DNA of 64,000 nucleotides. Origin: Paraspadella gotoi (Eukaryota; Chaetognatha). The stretch spans positions 15,230,105-15,294,104 of the forward strand of contig CM119267.1 of assembly GCA_051294375.1 (NCBI GenBank). The letters are read 5' to 3'. The notes beneath the pieces were generated by a model that was given only the letters and a program-made list of their open reading frames with translations, did not search any database and had not been told where the DNA came from. The number at the start of each line of letters is the position of its first letter. The stretch's first letter is position 1. This document shows, in pieces, positions 1 to 15,000 of this stretch. Made by a program: the position numbers and the translations under genes.

Positions 1-3000
1 TCACCGCCCTGCATCTGGCCGCTAAAGAGGGTCACCTGGATCTGGCCAAGGAGTTGCTGGACTGCGGAGCCGAAGTCAACGCCAAAACAAAAAAAGGAAA
101 CTCACCCTTGCACTTGGCCGCCCTTAGGTATGCGAGAATGCTGTGCTGGACTTCGTAAACAGTTAATTATGTTACATACGCTTAAATTGCCTTTTTGGCG
201 ATGCTCAAATAAATGAAATTGATAAGTAGATTGCTAAATAGAAAAATTGCTGAACAATATACCTATATTAAATTTATGTTCGTAATATAAATATAATGTT
301 TTTTACATTTGTTTTTATTCAGTGGACGATCAGAATTGGTTGATCTCCTCGTTCAGAAGGACGCCAAGATCAATGCTAGATCAGCATTTGGCTTCACTCC
401 TCTATACATGGCGGCACAAGAAAATCACCTAGAGGTCAAAATAATTACTTATGACTAGTCTTTTTCAATCATTTGGAAAGGCTGCCTAATAAAGACTTTG
501 AGGCAAAAAGTTTATTTGAAATTTCGTGAATAAAAGATAAAAATTAGTTCAGCACCGAGCCCCTGGTTAGCCCTGTTATGTATCTTTAAAGGTACTCTCT
601 CTTTCTCTCGCTTTCTGACTCGTTGTTCTTTGTCATATATTATTCTGTAATGTAAATGTATATTGTCATAAACATTGTCTCCTTTTCCAACGTCGCCATA
701 CTCTCATATTTAATCTCTTGTGGCGGTATATTCACACCGCCTCACGTCCACCATCTTTCAGCCAAATCCATTGGCTCATAGGGGGAACACACCATCCCAG
801 GCGTAGTCTTCCATCCACAGTCCTAATGACTTCCCTCTGCGTTGGCAAAGCGAGACCGTCCTAGGGTAACCCCACCAGTGACTGGAGGCGTCACTGAGGG
901 TCGGAAGCCCCCAAAGCCAACAGTGAGATACCCCATCCCAACGGGCATCACAGGCAACCCGTCTGTTGCCATACTCTCACTCTTCTGACCGTTTGTCTCT
1001 TTTTTTTTCTCTCTTTGTACATTGACACAAAAATCAAATTATAAATTTATTAACATTGTAATAGGTTGTAAAATCCCTCATGAGGAGAGGCGCTAATCAG
1101 ATTTTGGCTACCGATGATGGATATACTCCTCTTGCAGTTGCAATTCAGCAAGGGAATGATGAAGTTGTTCAGGTATGTCGCCGCAGAAAACTGATCCAAT
1201 TTCTTTGATCAAAGAGTCAAAAAGTTTTGTAAATTACAGTGTTTGATTGATTCGGGTTCAAAGAAAAAGGAGCGCCTCCCAGTAATTCATGTTGCAGCAA
1301 GAAGGAATGATGCAAAGGCTGTGGCACTTATTTTGCAGGTTAGAATTAATGTTTTAGTCTTTAAATAAAAATTAAAGAAATAAAAAATAGTTTTACACAA
1401 ATATAGTATTATTTATTAGAGTCGTATTGAATAATAAAGGATAATATGCTATTTCAAAGAAAAAAATTTAATTCACGTATTAATAATCAAACTTACATTT
1501 TTTTCGAAGGCAAAAGAGGATGTTAACTCTGAATCACAGAATCAACGTTGGTCTCCTCTACACTTTGCTTGTCAATATGGAAATTTGGAAACTATGAAAA
1601 TCTTACTAGCATTTGGAGCTGATGTAAACCAGATGGGAAAACAAAATGTTACTCCACTTCATGTAACTTCAAAATTTGGACAAGTAGCAGCAACAAAATT
1701 ACTTCTCCAGCACAATCCACAAATAGATCCACAAACTATAGATGGTCTAACTCCTTTGCACTGTGCTGCAAGAAGTGGTTATACTGAAATTGTGAAACTT
1801 TTAGTGGAGGGAGGGGCTGCTACTGGGGCAAAAAGCAAAAACAAACTACACCCATTACATATGGCCACTCAAGGTTGTCATATTGAGACTATGTATATGT
1901 TATTAAAACTTGGAGCCAAAGTTGATGACACAACCACAGATAATTTAACTTCATTACATGTTGCTTCACATTGTGACTTTTCAAAAGCTGTTCAGACTTT
2001 ACTCGATTTCAATGCAGATGTTAATGCAAGAGCACTGAATAATTTTTGCCCTATAAATATAGCTGCTCAGCGAGATCACACTGATATTGTTAAAATTTTA
2101 TTAGATAACAAGGCTGACGTTAATGCAAAAAATGATATGGGGTTAGCACCTATACACGTTTCCAGTTTTTTAGGTTTTAAAGAAACTCTTATGGTTCTTT
2201 TAGAAAATAAGGCTGATTTAGAATGTCCAAATGAGCGAAATGAAACAGCATTACATATGGCTTGCCGCGCTGGACAACTTGATTGCATAGATATTTTACT
2301 AGATAGAGGTGCTGCGGTAAATGCACTCTCTCAAGATGGTCAAACACCACTTCTGGTTGCTACAAGATTAGGTCACACAGCTGCAGCAGAAAAATTGATT
2401 AATAGTGGAGCATCAATTGAATTGGATTCAAACTCCTACACTCCATTAGCAATAGCTGCGAAAGAGAACTATCTTGACATTACCAAACTTCTCATAGATA
2501 AAGGAGCAAATATGAATTGCAAAACAAAAAAAGAATTTACTCCATTACATATTGGAAGCAAATTTGGAAATACAGAAATAGTAAATTATTATATTAATAA
2601 AGGCTGCAATATTAATCAAGCTGCAAGACATCAACTTACTCCTCTTCATTTAGCTGTTCACAATAGTAGGCCAGAGGTAGTAAGTTTGCTTCAGTCAAAA
2701 GGAGCAGATTTAAATGCCAAAGCTTTAAATGGCTACACTCCTCTGCATATTGCTGTGAAGAAAGAGGAACTTGAAATGGTAAAACTATTACTCAAACTTG
2801 GTTCTAACTTGGATGAACAATCTGTTTCTGGGCTCACACCACTTTTACTTGCAATTCAAAGGGAACAACCATCTCTAGTCTCGTACTTAGCAAAATCTGG
2901 AGCATCAACGCATACCGAGGCAAAAAATGGGATCACTGCAATGCATTTAGCAGCTCAAAAGAATTCTGTAGATATTGCTAGAATATTATTAGAACATGGA

Positions 3001-6000
3001 TCACAAATTGACAGGCCAACTAAAGCTGGATACACTCCTTTGGGAACTGCAAGTCATTTCAACCATTCTGAAATAGCTTCTTTTCTACTTGAAAATGAAG
3101 CAAATGTTAACTCAATTACCAAAAGAGGTTATACAGCATTACATCAGTCTGCTCAACAGGGAAATGAAAATATTGTTAAACTTTTGCTGCAACATAAAGC
3201 AGATCCTTCAATAAAAGATAATAATGGTCAAACTGCATTATCCATAGGCGAAACCTTAGGACTAACAAAAGTTGTTGAGTTACTTAAACCTGTAACAGAT
3301 GTTAATTCAGCGGCAAAAATAAAAACAATCGAATTTTTAATTCCAGATAAAATAGAGGAAGCTGAGGATGAGGAAGAGCATGAATTTCACGCAATGCCTC
3401 CCCAAGTTAATCTGAAAAAATACAAGCAAAAAGAACCGGATTTGCCTGAAATACTTGAGAGCAATCAAATGAGTGAAGTTGGACTTATGAGTGAAGATTC
3501 TATCTCAAAAAATGAAAATTTTCTTACCTTGGCAGAAATAAAAAAAGATATTACTTTGGCTCAACCTGAGGCAGCAGCAGCAGAGATTATTCAACTAATC
3601 ACTAAGCTGCAGAAGAAAAATCATGGTTTTAGTCCATTGCATTGTGCTGCAAAATATGATCATATTGAGCTAGCACATATACTATTGAATCGAAAGGATA
3701 CAAATATCGATATTAGAGCAAAAACAGGTGATTTAACTCCGCTAATGGTTGCTGCACATTGTGGAAGTCTGAATATGGTAAAACTGTTGTTACAAAACGG
3801 GGCTGATCTTAGTCTTAAGGCAAAAAATGGATCAACACCGTTACACTGTGCTTGCAACCGGAACAAATTTAATGTTGCAGATTATTTATTGAGAAAAAAT
3901 GCTGATCCAAATGCACAAACGACAGTTGGTTTTACACCCCTTCATCTTGTCAGTGGAAAGGCAGGTAATGTTGAATTAGTGAAGCACCTGCTTGAATTTG
4001 GAGCAAAACCAACAATAGCATGTAACAATGGTGTTACACCATTGCATCTTGCTTGCCAAGAAGGCAAAAAAGATATTGCTGAATTATTGCTCGAATATGG
4101 AATAAATTTAGAAGTTGAAACAGGATCTAGCTACACACCACTATGTGCTGCAGTGTCGATGGGTCAAACAGATATGGTACGTTTTCTTTTAAATAAAGGT
4201 GCAAAAATTGATGTAAAAACTTCAAGAGGTTATAATTTGCTTCATTTATGTGCTGTTGAAAATAAACCGGAAGTTGCAAAATTTTTATTAGACTATGGTA
4301 TAGAAGAAGATGGTTCTGATAATAATGATGAAACACCTTTAGCTGTGGCAAAAAAGCTGAATCATGTTGCAGTAATTAAGATTCTCGAGAAGGAAGTTAT
4401 CATGTCAAATATAGATGCAAACTATGAAAAAAAAGCAGAATCAGAGATAAAACCGAACAATCTATTTGAAATATTAGAGGTATTACAGCATAAATCTACT
4501 AAAGATTACAGCCCCCTGCATATTGCAGCAAAACTGAATTATCCAGAAGTAGTAAAAGTTTTGTGTGAAAAAGGCATAAGTATTGATCAGAAGGGAAAAA
4601 ACAAGCTGACACCTTTGGCAATTGCTACTCATTACAACAGCAAAGATGTGGCCCTTGCTTTGATTGAACAAGGAGCAGACAAAGATTCCCAATCTGGAAA
4701 TAGCTATACTCCTCTTCATATAGCAGCTAAAAAAAATCATACTGAAATAGCTACACTTCTGTTGAAATCCGGAGCAAACACTAATGCTGCCGCGAAAAAT
4801 GGTTCCACACCTTTACATGTTGCTGTAGAAGCATCTAATTTGGATATTTTAGAATTGCTTGCCTCTTATGGTGCTAATGTAAATGCAAAAGCTAAAGGTG
4901 GCATTACTCCTATGCACTTATGTGCTCAGCATGATTTGGTTAAAGGTGCAGAGATTCTTAAAAAATATGCAGCCATCATAGATTGTCAAACTGATTCAGG
5001 ATATACTCCCTTACATTCAGCTACGCATTTTGGTAAGATATCAATGACGAGATGGCTGCTAGAGAATGATGCTTCTTGTGATCATCGAACTACAAGAGGA
5101 TATACTGCAATGCATATTGCTGCCTTAAAATCACAAGTTGGAATTATCAGTATTCTTTTAAAAAATAATTGCTCTCCCAATGCTTTAGATAATAATAATC
5201 ATACTCCTCTTCAAATAGCATATACAATTGGAGAAGGGGCAGTAATTGAAAAATTGAAAGAAGTGACTCAAACAGGTATTTGTGAAATATCTTCAGATAT
5301 TGATGACATACATATTGAAAGAGCAGAATCCAAAGATATAATAAAAGATTCGGAGGAGACTGAAATAGTTGATCAGATCTCAAAACTTGAAGAAGCTGTC
5401 AATGAAATTAATATTATACCCATAAAGACTGATGAAGCATGTACAGAAATACCTGAAATGACGAAACTTGAAGATGATCGTATAGCTTCTATAATAAATG
5501 AAACCGAAAAACCTGAAGATCAACAGACACAGATTGGTATTATAGAAGATATTATCAATGATTTAGCTCCTGAAGGTACGAAATATCAAGAAACTGATGG
5601 TAAAAATGTCCAAAACATTGAATTAATGGATGAAACTGTTCTGAAAAATAAAAAACTTATCGATGATAAAACTATGGAGTTTCCAGATGTTAATATTTCA
5701 GATCTTGAAAATAAAGAGATTTTAGATGCTATTACTGTTCTGGACCAAAGAAGTTCCAAACTGAATACATTGCAAATAGCATGCCGAGAAGGAACAGCTG
5801 ATATGGTGGAATACTTAATACAAGAAAAAAAAGCTGATGTAAATCAAGCTGGAGAAGGATTAAGTCCTTTACATATTGCAACCTTTCATGATAAAACTGA
5901 TATTATTAAGATTTTACTAAAGGCTAATGCCAATACTCAATGCTGTACTCCGAATGGATTAACACCTCTTCATCTTGCCATTAAAAAACGATTTCTTGAA

Positions 6001-9000
6001 AGTGCAAAATTATTAATAGCAAATGGAGCTAATGTGAATGCTCCTTCTAAATCAGGAATAAGGCCAGTACATTTGGCAGCAAAAACAGGAAATCTTGAAA
6101 TTATAAAATTATTGTTAGACAATGGTGCTCAGGTAAATTCTCAAGCTTATAATGGAACTAAACCTTTACATCTTTGTGGAAATGATATTGAAGTAATGGA
6201 AACCTTCATCAAATATGGAGCAAATGTTGATACTCAAACAAATGCTGGGTACACCCCACTCCATGCAGCTTCATATCTTGGTCATGAAAACGCTGTTAAA
6301 ACTTTGATTTCTCATAATACAAATGTAAACTCAAAAACATTGCGTGGATGGTCTTCTCTTCATTTAGCGACAATGCAAAAACATGATTCAATTGTTAAAA
6401 TTCTTCTGGCAGCTGGTGCAGATGCTTCTTTACAAGATAATTCCGGAAAAAATGCTTTTGAACTACTCAAAGAAAATACTGATGATTCACAAATAGAAAA
6501 AGAAACACTCGAATTATTGCAAGTCCTTTCAGGGCTTCAAAAAGCTTATACACCTTTACAAATTGCTGTTAAAAAGGACCGATTAGACCTTGTGAAGTTG
6601 CTTTTAAACCAAAAAATTGATATCAATGAGATTGGGAATGGAATTTCTGCCCTTCATGTTGCAGTTCATAATTCTTCTACTCAGATGACAAAACTTTTGC
6701 TTACAAATGAGGCCATTAAACCTAATATAACTACATCTTTAGGTTATACCCCCTTGCATGAATGTGCAAAGCAAAATAAATTAGACTTAGCCAAAATCTT
6801 ACTGAAGTATGGTAGTCTGCCAAATGCTATAAGTCAAACAGGCATGACAGCTATGCATTTTGCTGCTAGAGGGAATCATATTGAGATGTGCAAGCTACTA
6901 CTGGAATATGGTGCTGATATAAACATTCAAGCAACTAATGGAACATCTCCACTACATATTGCACAAAATTATATACCATTGATAGAATTGTTGATAAATT
7001 CTGGCGCCAATGTTAATCTTAAGACAAAGTCAGGATATACACCACTGCACAGCTCGTCATACTTAGGTCAGGAAGACGTTGTAGAATTGTTATTGCAAAA
7101 CGGCGCCAGTGTTTCTGAAATGACATCCAGAGGTTTTTCTCCACTTCACTTAGCCTCTATTGGCAATAACATCAATATTGTTAAGATTCTCTTAAAATAC
7201 AGTGCTGATCCAAATATTTTTGATACCAATGGTTTATGTCCTTTAAACATAGCTGAGCAACAAAATCATAAAGAGATTTATGATATTCTAAAACCAATAA
7301 CTCACGTGAGCCAAAGCTCCAATCAAGTTACCGAGAAAGATGATAATGTTGCAAGTAAAATGCTAAAACTATCAGGTGAAATTCACATTTCAGATAATGA
7401 AAAACTTCCTTTTACCAAAGCCAGAAATGAAGTAGAAGTTGATGTTAAGGAGAACATTTTACCACCAGTTTGTGAGAGACAAAGTGAAACTAGCATAGAA
7501 AATATGAATATTTCAGAAAATGTTGATCATTTAACAGCTACTGACAACAAAATGGGAGAAATTATTAAAACCTTAGAGGCAAAAAATAAGAAATATAATG
7601 TATTACAGTTAGCATGCAAATATTCAAGAATTGATATCATTGAATATTTATTAGGACAAGGTTTTAACCCAAATAAATTAAGCAATGGTTTAACAGCACT
7701 CCATGTTTGTTCATTTTATAATCAAGATAAGCCAGCTAAGTTGTTATTAGAAAAGGGGGCAAATCCGATGATTAGGACAGCACAAGGATTTACATCCTTA
7801 CATACTTCTGTAAAAAATGATAATCTTAAAATTACTGAATTGCTATTAAAGAGTGGAGCTTATGTTAATGACTCGTCTAATGCTAAGGTTACTCCATTGC
7901 ATTTAGCTGCTTCAAAACAAAATACAGAAATGGTTCTCTATCTTTTAAAGAATGGTGCTGATGCAAAGGTTCAGCAGTCAAATGGAACGACCTCTCTCCA
8001 TCTTTGTGGCAATAATATCGAAATAATGAAGCTTTTGATTGATGCTGGAGCAGATATTGAAAGTAGAACTTTGGCTGGTTATACTCCACTTAATAGTGCT
8101 AGTTATCTTGGCCATTCAGAGGCTGTCAAATTTCTTATACAAAAGAAAGCTGATGTAAATGCTTCCACCAAACGAGGATTATCATCACTACATTTAGCAT
8201 CTTTAAAAAATGATGATGTTATTGTTCAAATGCTGTTGGATGCAGGTGCCAATGCAGGTCAACTGGATACTGCAGGTGTCTCAGTGTTGGAAATGATCAA
8301 AAGTCATGCTAAATCTAAAATATCTTCAGATACCATTGAACTTATAAGTTATCTTTCAAAATTACACAATAAAACAGAAAAATATACCCCACTTCAGCTT
8401 GCAGTAAGACATAACAAAGTAGAGATTGTTCATCGCTTAATGAAAGAAAAAATAGATTTAAATGAATTAGGAAATGGTCTTTCTCCCCTTCATATAGCTG
8501 CTCATACCGAATCGTTGGATGCAGCTAAATTGCTTCTAAAACAACCTAGCATTATGATTAATCAAAAGAGTTTAAGTGGAAATACTCCATTGCATGAAGC
8601 AGCTAAAAAAAATAATTTGGAGTTTGCTAAGTTATTGCTAAGTAATCAGGCTGATGCAAATGCTATTAATCAGTTTGGATTGGTTCCAATACATTATGCT
8701 GCAAAAACTGGAAATGTAGAATTGTTAAAACTTTTATGTCAATATGGAGCGAATTGCAAAATAAAAGCCAAAAATGGTAGTACACCTTTGCATATGGTTC
8801 AAAATAATACAAAAGCATTATCATTTTTTGTTGAAAATGATGTAGATATAAATGCACAAACAAATGCAGGATATACAGTTTTGCATAGTGCAAGTTATTT
8901 TGGTTATGAAGAAGATGTAAGGTACCTACTTTCAAAAGACTCTTCTGTTTCAATTGTAACACAAAGAGGATTTACTCCTCTTCATTTAGCTATTCTTAAT

Positions 9001-12000
9001 AACCATCCAAAAGTAGTACAACTACTTTTGAAACATGGTTCTGATATTAATAAAAAAGATAATAATAACTTGACTGGTTTGAACATAGCAAAGCAGTACA
9101 ATCGCTATGACATTATAAAAATTTTTGAAATGTATACCGACACTTCCTCTGATTGTATCGAAAAATCAGATATAAGTGAAAAGTCACCAAGTACTTCAAA
9201 AGAAGAAATTACTCCAGTACAAAAACTAATAGGTACTGATCTTTCTGAAGTTACAAAAACTGATCAGAATATAACAGAGAAGATGGATGAAAATGAATGG
9301 AAAATTCAAGCAATTCTAAAAAAGTTGCAATCTAATAAAGATAGATATAGTATTTTACAACTTTTAAGTAAAAATAACCGATCAGATTTAGCAACGCAAA
9401 TAATGAAACGAGCAAATATTGATGTTAATGAAATTAAAAATGGTCTTACAGCACTTCATGTCAGTGCTCATTATGGGCATACTGAGATGACTCAACTTTT
9501 GTTGGAAGAAGGAAAAGCTAACCCCAACATTTCTACACCATCTGGTTTTACTGCATTACATTCAGCAATAAAGCGTAATCATTCAGATGTAGCAACAATA
9601 TTGTTAAATCATGGAGCTGATGTTAATTGTCAATCCAGAAGTGGGTTAAATCCATTACATCTTGCTTCAGCTGCAGGAAATTTGAATTCAATTAAGATTT
9701 TACTTCAGAATGGAGCAAATGTGAATTGTCTTGCTAATAATAAAACAACACCAATGCATCTAGTTGGAAATAACATTCAAGTTGTTGATGAACTTGTCAA
9801 GAATGGAGCCGATATTGATAAAAAAACTTTGGCTGGTTATACTCCATTAGCTAGTGCCTGTTATTTAGGACATCTAAAAACTGCCAAATATTTGATAGAC
9901 AAAAAGGCCAAATTAGATACAAAAACTGAAAGAGGATATTCCAGTCTTCATTTAGCAGCTCAACAGAAGCATGATGCTATAGTTAATTCTTTACTTATGG
10001 CAGGTGCTGATTCAACTGTTTTAGATAATGATGGAAAAACGCCTTTACAAGTTTTAAAGGCAAGTGAGGATACAATGACAAGCCCCAAATTAAATGAAAT
10101 GCTTACAACATTATCAAAGCTTGAACAAAAACGTGGAAAGTTTACTTCATTACAATTATGTTGTAAATACAATAAACCTAAAATTGCAAAAATGCTCATG
10201 CAGCAAGGAAAAAATGTGAATGAAACAATGCAAGGACTGACACCATTGGCTGTTTGCTCTCACTATGATGCTCTGGAAACTGCCCAAGTTCTTGTTGAAG
10301 AAGGCAATGCATTTTTAGATTTTAAAACTTCTAAAAGAATGAATCTTTTACACATAGCTGCAAAAAATAATTCTACTGCAATTGCTGATTATTTAATAAA
10401 TAAAGGCGTGGATGTTAATGCTAAAGCAGAAAATGGCTATGAGCCCATTCATTTTGCTGCGAAGCATGGCCATCATGAAATGGTTTCACTTCTAATAAAA
10501 AGTGATGCTGATCCAAGCTCAAATCTTTTGAATAATACCTCTCCATTACATTTAGCTGGAAAGCATTATAAAGTTGTTAAGGTGTTAATAGAAAATACTA
10601 ATAAAATTAACCAAAAAACAACAGCTGGATATACACCTCTACATACTTATGCTTATTTAAATGCAATAGAATCAGCAAAAACTCTGTTAAACCATAACCC
10701 ATCAATAGATCAGGTAACTGATAGAGGCTGGACTGCTCTGCACATTGCTTCACTAAATAAAAGTCTTGAAATGGTTCAATTGCTTATTACGAGTAAAATA
10801 AATGAGAATATTCTAGATAATAATAACATGTCTGCTCTAGCAATAGCACAACAGTATGGTTATGTGGATATCATTAAGATTCTTAACAGAAATAATGATA
10901 ACATAAAAACTGTAACAGAAGCAGAGCCAGAAATATTAATTAACTCCCTTATTGATGAACTTGTTGAAAATGATTCTTCGGAAATTAAGAAAATTTCTCC
11001 AGAAATTTCAACAGCTAATAAGGACATTTTAGAAATTATTACTGATTTGCAAAAAAGTCCAGATCAACTTTACAGTCCACTCCATATAGCGGCAAAGTTT
11101 GGAAAAGTTAAAGTAGCCGAAGCTCTTCTAAAGCAAGGAGCTGATCCTAACAACTTAGGAAAAAACAATTTGACTCCTCTGCATGTTGCAGGGCACTATA
11201 ATCAGAGTGAAATAGTTACTTTGTTACTTAGAAATGGCGCAAATCTTGAATACAATGCATCTAATTCTTACACTCCTCTTCATTCAGCTACTAAAAAAAA
11301 TTCTTTGAAAGCAATTCAGGCACTATTAGATGCTAATGCTAATGTTCATGCTGAAACCGATTCTGGCTTTACCCCTTTACATTTAGCCTCCCTTAAAGGA
11401 TTTGAAACAATAAGTGAATGCTTGATTTCAAAAGGGGCTAATGTAAATCGTAAGTCTAAAAATGGTTTAACTCCATTACATCTTGCTGTGCAAGGATGCC
11501 ATATAAAAAGTATTCAATTGCTTTTAAATAAAACGGCGGATGTAACCGCAGAAACAAATGCTGGATACCAGCCAATTCATACTTCAGCATGCATAGGTAA
11601 TACAGAAGTAGTGAAGTTACTGATTGAAAACAATGCACCTCTAAATAGTACTACAAAAAAATCTAGAAATTCTCTCCATTTATGTGCTCTTAATGGACAT
11701 TCAAAAACTTCATCAATATTCATTGACAAAGGTACAAATAAATCACTTAGAGATTCAAATGGGGAAACCCCTTTGGATATTGCTAGACGGTTATGCTACA
11801 ATCATGTGGTTAAAGTATTAGAGGGAGAAATAGTAGAAACTAAAAAAGAAAAAGTTATTTCATTAACTACAGCCCCTTTAGCAACAGGTGAAGATGGTGA
11901 AGACATTAAGAAAAAAATTGAACCTGATGAAAAACCTACAGAAATTATAAATAAAAAAGTAGTTACAGATTATGAAGTAAATATTAATGATAATAGTAAA

Positions 12001-15000
12001 GAAAAACCAAAACCAAGCGATCAAGAATTACCAGTTGATATATTGAATTTAATGATAGAAATGCAAAAGTCTTACGAAGGCTCACCACTCTGGAGTCCTC
12101 TTCATGAGTCATCAAAAATCAATAATAGAGATATTGCTTCAATTTTAATTGACAAGGGCAGCAATCTTAATCTCAAAGGGAAAAATGGACTTACCCCTTT
12201 AGGTAAGTTAAGTAAGAATAAAAGCTATAAAACTACTAGAATAACATTTTAAAGTATTATCATTTTTTAATTACGAAGATCTCACTAGTAAACGAGTTTT
12301 TAAACTAAACATTTAAATAGTTACTTCAATGTTAACTTTTAAATTTTTTACTCAGATATTTATGATATGAGATGAATGATTAAAATTACATACAAAAGCT
12401 ATATCCATCTGAAGAAAGTAAAGATTATGTGTTAACCAATGTTTGGCCGCTTGTTATCATAATTGCTAAACTTTTTTACTTTCTTGCATTTAGCATTTCT
12501 AATATTTTACAAAGTTTGGTGAAAAATGTACTCTCAAAAAGTAAAAGATAAGGTTAACCTAAATTTTACCCAAAAAGTGCTTTCAAGATAAATGGTGTTA
12601 AAACAAACCCTAAAAAACCTTAATAAAGTTAGAAATTCAATAAAAATATTTCAATCTTTCAATATTTCAATCTTTCTTACAGCTGTTGCTGCACATTACA
12701 ACTCAATGGAAGTTGCAGCTCTCCTTTTGGAAAATGGGGCAAACCCTGAAATTCCGGCTAAAAATCAATTTACAGCACTACATATTGCCTCTAAAAAAAA
12801 TCATACAGATTTTGCAAAAATGCTTCTTAAAAAAGGAGCTAATGTTAATGCGATTTCCAATAATGGCACAACACCTTTGCATTTGGCCTGTGAAAGTAGA
12901 CATGTTTTAATGGCTGATCTATTAATAAGTAATCAAGCTGGCATTCACCAAGCTACAGAGAATGGTAATCATATAGAGATTTGTATATTTTTTTCACCTA
13001 GTAACAATTTTGATTATTTTTTTTTTACAGGTTTAACTCCTCTTCATTTATGTGCACAGAATGACATGTCTGAGACTGCCAATAGACTTCTCCAATTAAG
13101 TTGTCTCCTAGATCCCATTACAAAAGCCCAATGGACTCCATTGATAACTGCTAGCCATTTTGGTTCTTTAGATTGTGCAAAACTTTTCATTAAAAATGGC
13201 GCCAATGTAAATGCTATTACCAGAAAAAAGTATACTGCCTTACATCATGCTACTGAGAAAAATCATGAAGAAGTGATTAAATTCTTATTACAAAATGGAG
13301 CTATAGCAGATGCAACTGATAATAAAGGAAGAACACCAATGACAATAGCTCAAGACCAAAGATATAAAAAAATTATTGAGATTTTAAAGCCATATTATAA
13401 AATTGAATTGTTATCACCTTTACAACCAGTTGAAAATATTACTGAATCAGCAGAAATAGCTGAAATTAATGAAGATCTTCAACAAAACGTCAAAGTTCAA
13501 GGGAAAATGCCAAAAATAACTGATTCTGGTATCTCTGCTGAGTTAATTGATATGGTTTCTAAATTATCTGAAAGCAACAACAGAGGTTTTTCAATGCTTC
13601 ATGTGGTTAGCAAATACAACAATATTGAAATGGCAGGTTAGTAATTTGATCGATTGATCAATTTTGATAGAGAATATTTCTGAATACTGAAAGATGATTT
13701 AAACAAGAAATGGCAAGTTCAAAATAAAATGATCTTATGAAAAGAACTTATGGTTTAAGTATCAAACAAGCACAAAAAGAATCTACTTAATAGATGGATG
13801 GATGGGGCGATTGACTTCAAATTTTGTATGTGGGTAGGAAAGTGTGTGATTAAGCTGGAAGTCAAGTTTTGATGGAATAATCGTCCACGTTGAAATGAAT
13901 TTAAATGGAAAAAACAAAAAAAAATATTTCACTATTTGATTATGCTTTTTTCTCTCTGTATTAAATGTAAATTCAAACTGAATTAATTAATTATTGATAA
14001 TTAGTAATTAATTAATTATTAATTATTTTGTAATTGATTAATTATTTTTATGATCGAGATTTGAAAAAATAAATATTATTGAATTATTTAATTTATTAAA
14101 TAATTAATTAATTATCTGATCAGCTGCTTACTGCCAGCGATCATGGGCAGATCCGGCATTGTTTGCTCAAACTTATTTATAGAAAGAAATTCTGATAAAG
14201 GCTTTCACATAAAAAGAAACATTTCCAGCTATTTTATGAAAAAACTACCTTTGTGGTTAACAAATAAAATATTTATCCTTACAACTTTAACAATAACATT
14301 TAAATATTTTTATTATTTTGTGAATGATAATATATTTCTTTTCTAGAAATGCTCCTGGGTAAAGGATCTGCAGTTGACATACGAAGCAAAAATGGAATGA
14401 CGCCGCTCATGGTATTAATCTATCTTATCCTTATGATCATTTATAAATAATATATAATATAATAAATAATATATAATAATATAAATAAAATAAAGCATAA
14501 ATATTATTTCTATCTTTGAATGTAACCATTAATTGTTTTCGTTATTTTTGTTAATTATAATAATTAGTTTTAAAAAATTATCAATAAACTTAATTTGAAA
14601 ATGTAATTTCATTATGGAGTTCCAGTGCGGTGAGAAAAAAATTAATACAATTTTTTGCCAAATATTTTAACATGTCATTTTCAGTGGCACAAAAGAAATG
14701 AACAAAATTGAAATATTAAGAAATATGTAGAAAAAGAGAAAGAAAGAAAGAGAGAGATCAAAAAGTTATGAAACATTGAAAGAGTAAATGACCTTAAAAA
14801 GTGAAAATGACCATAAACATTGAAAAGAACCCAAAGAAGGTTTGGCCCTTCCCCCACAAGTTTATCTTTTAAGGTCATTTACTCTTTGAATGTTTGACCC
14901 TTTTTTCCCAGAGTGCCCCATTTGGTCTCTAGCTCTTTTTTTCATATTTTTTTCCCTAAATTATTCAATTTTGTTAGTTTCTTTTGTTGATATATTTGGC

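Noticed and set aside
13975-14115. AT palindromes in ankyrin intron 7 as a replication or regulatory element
   Set aside because: Explained by ttaattaa-type low complexity; no further signal.
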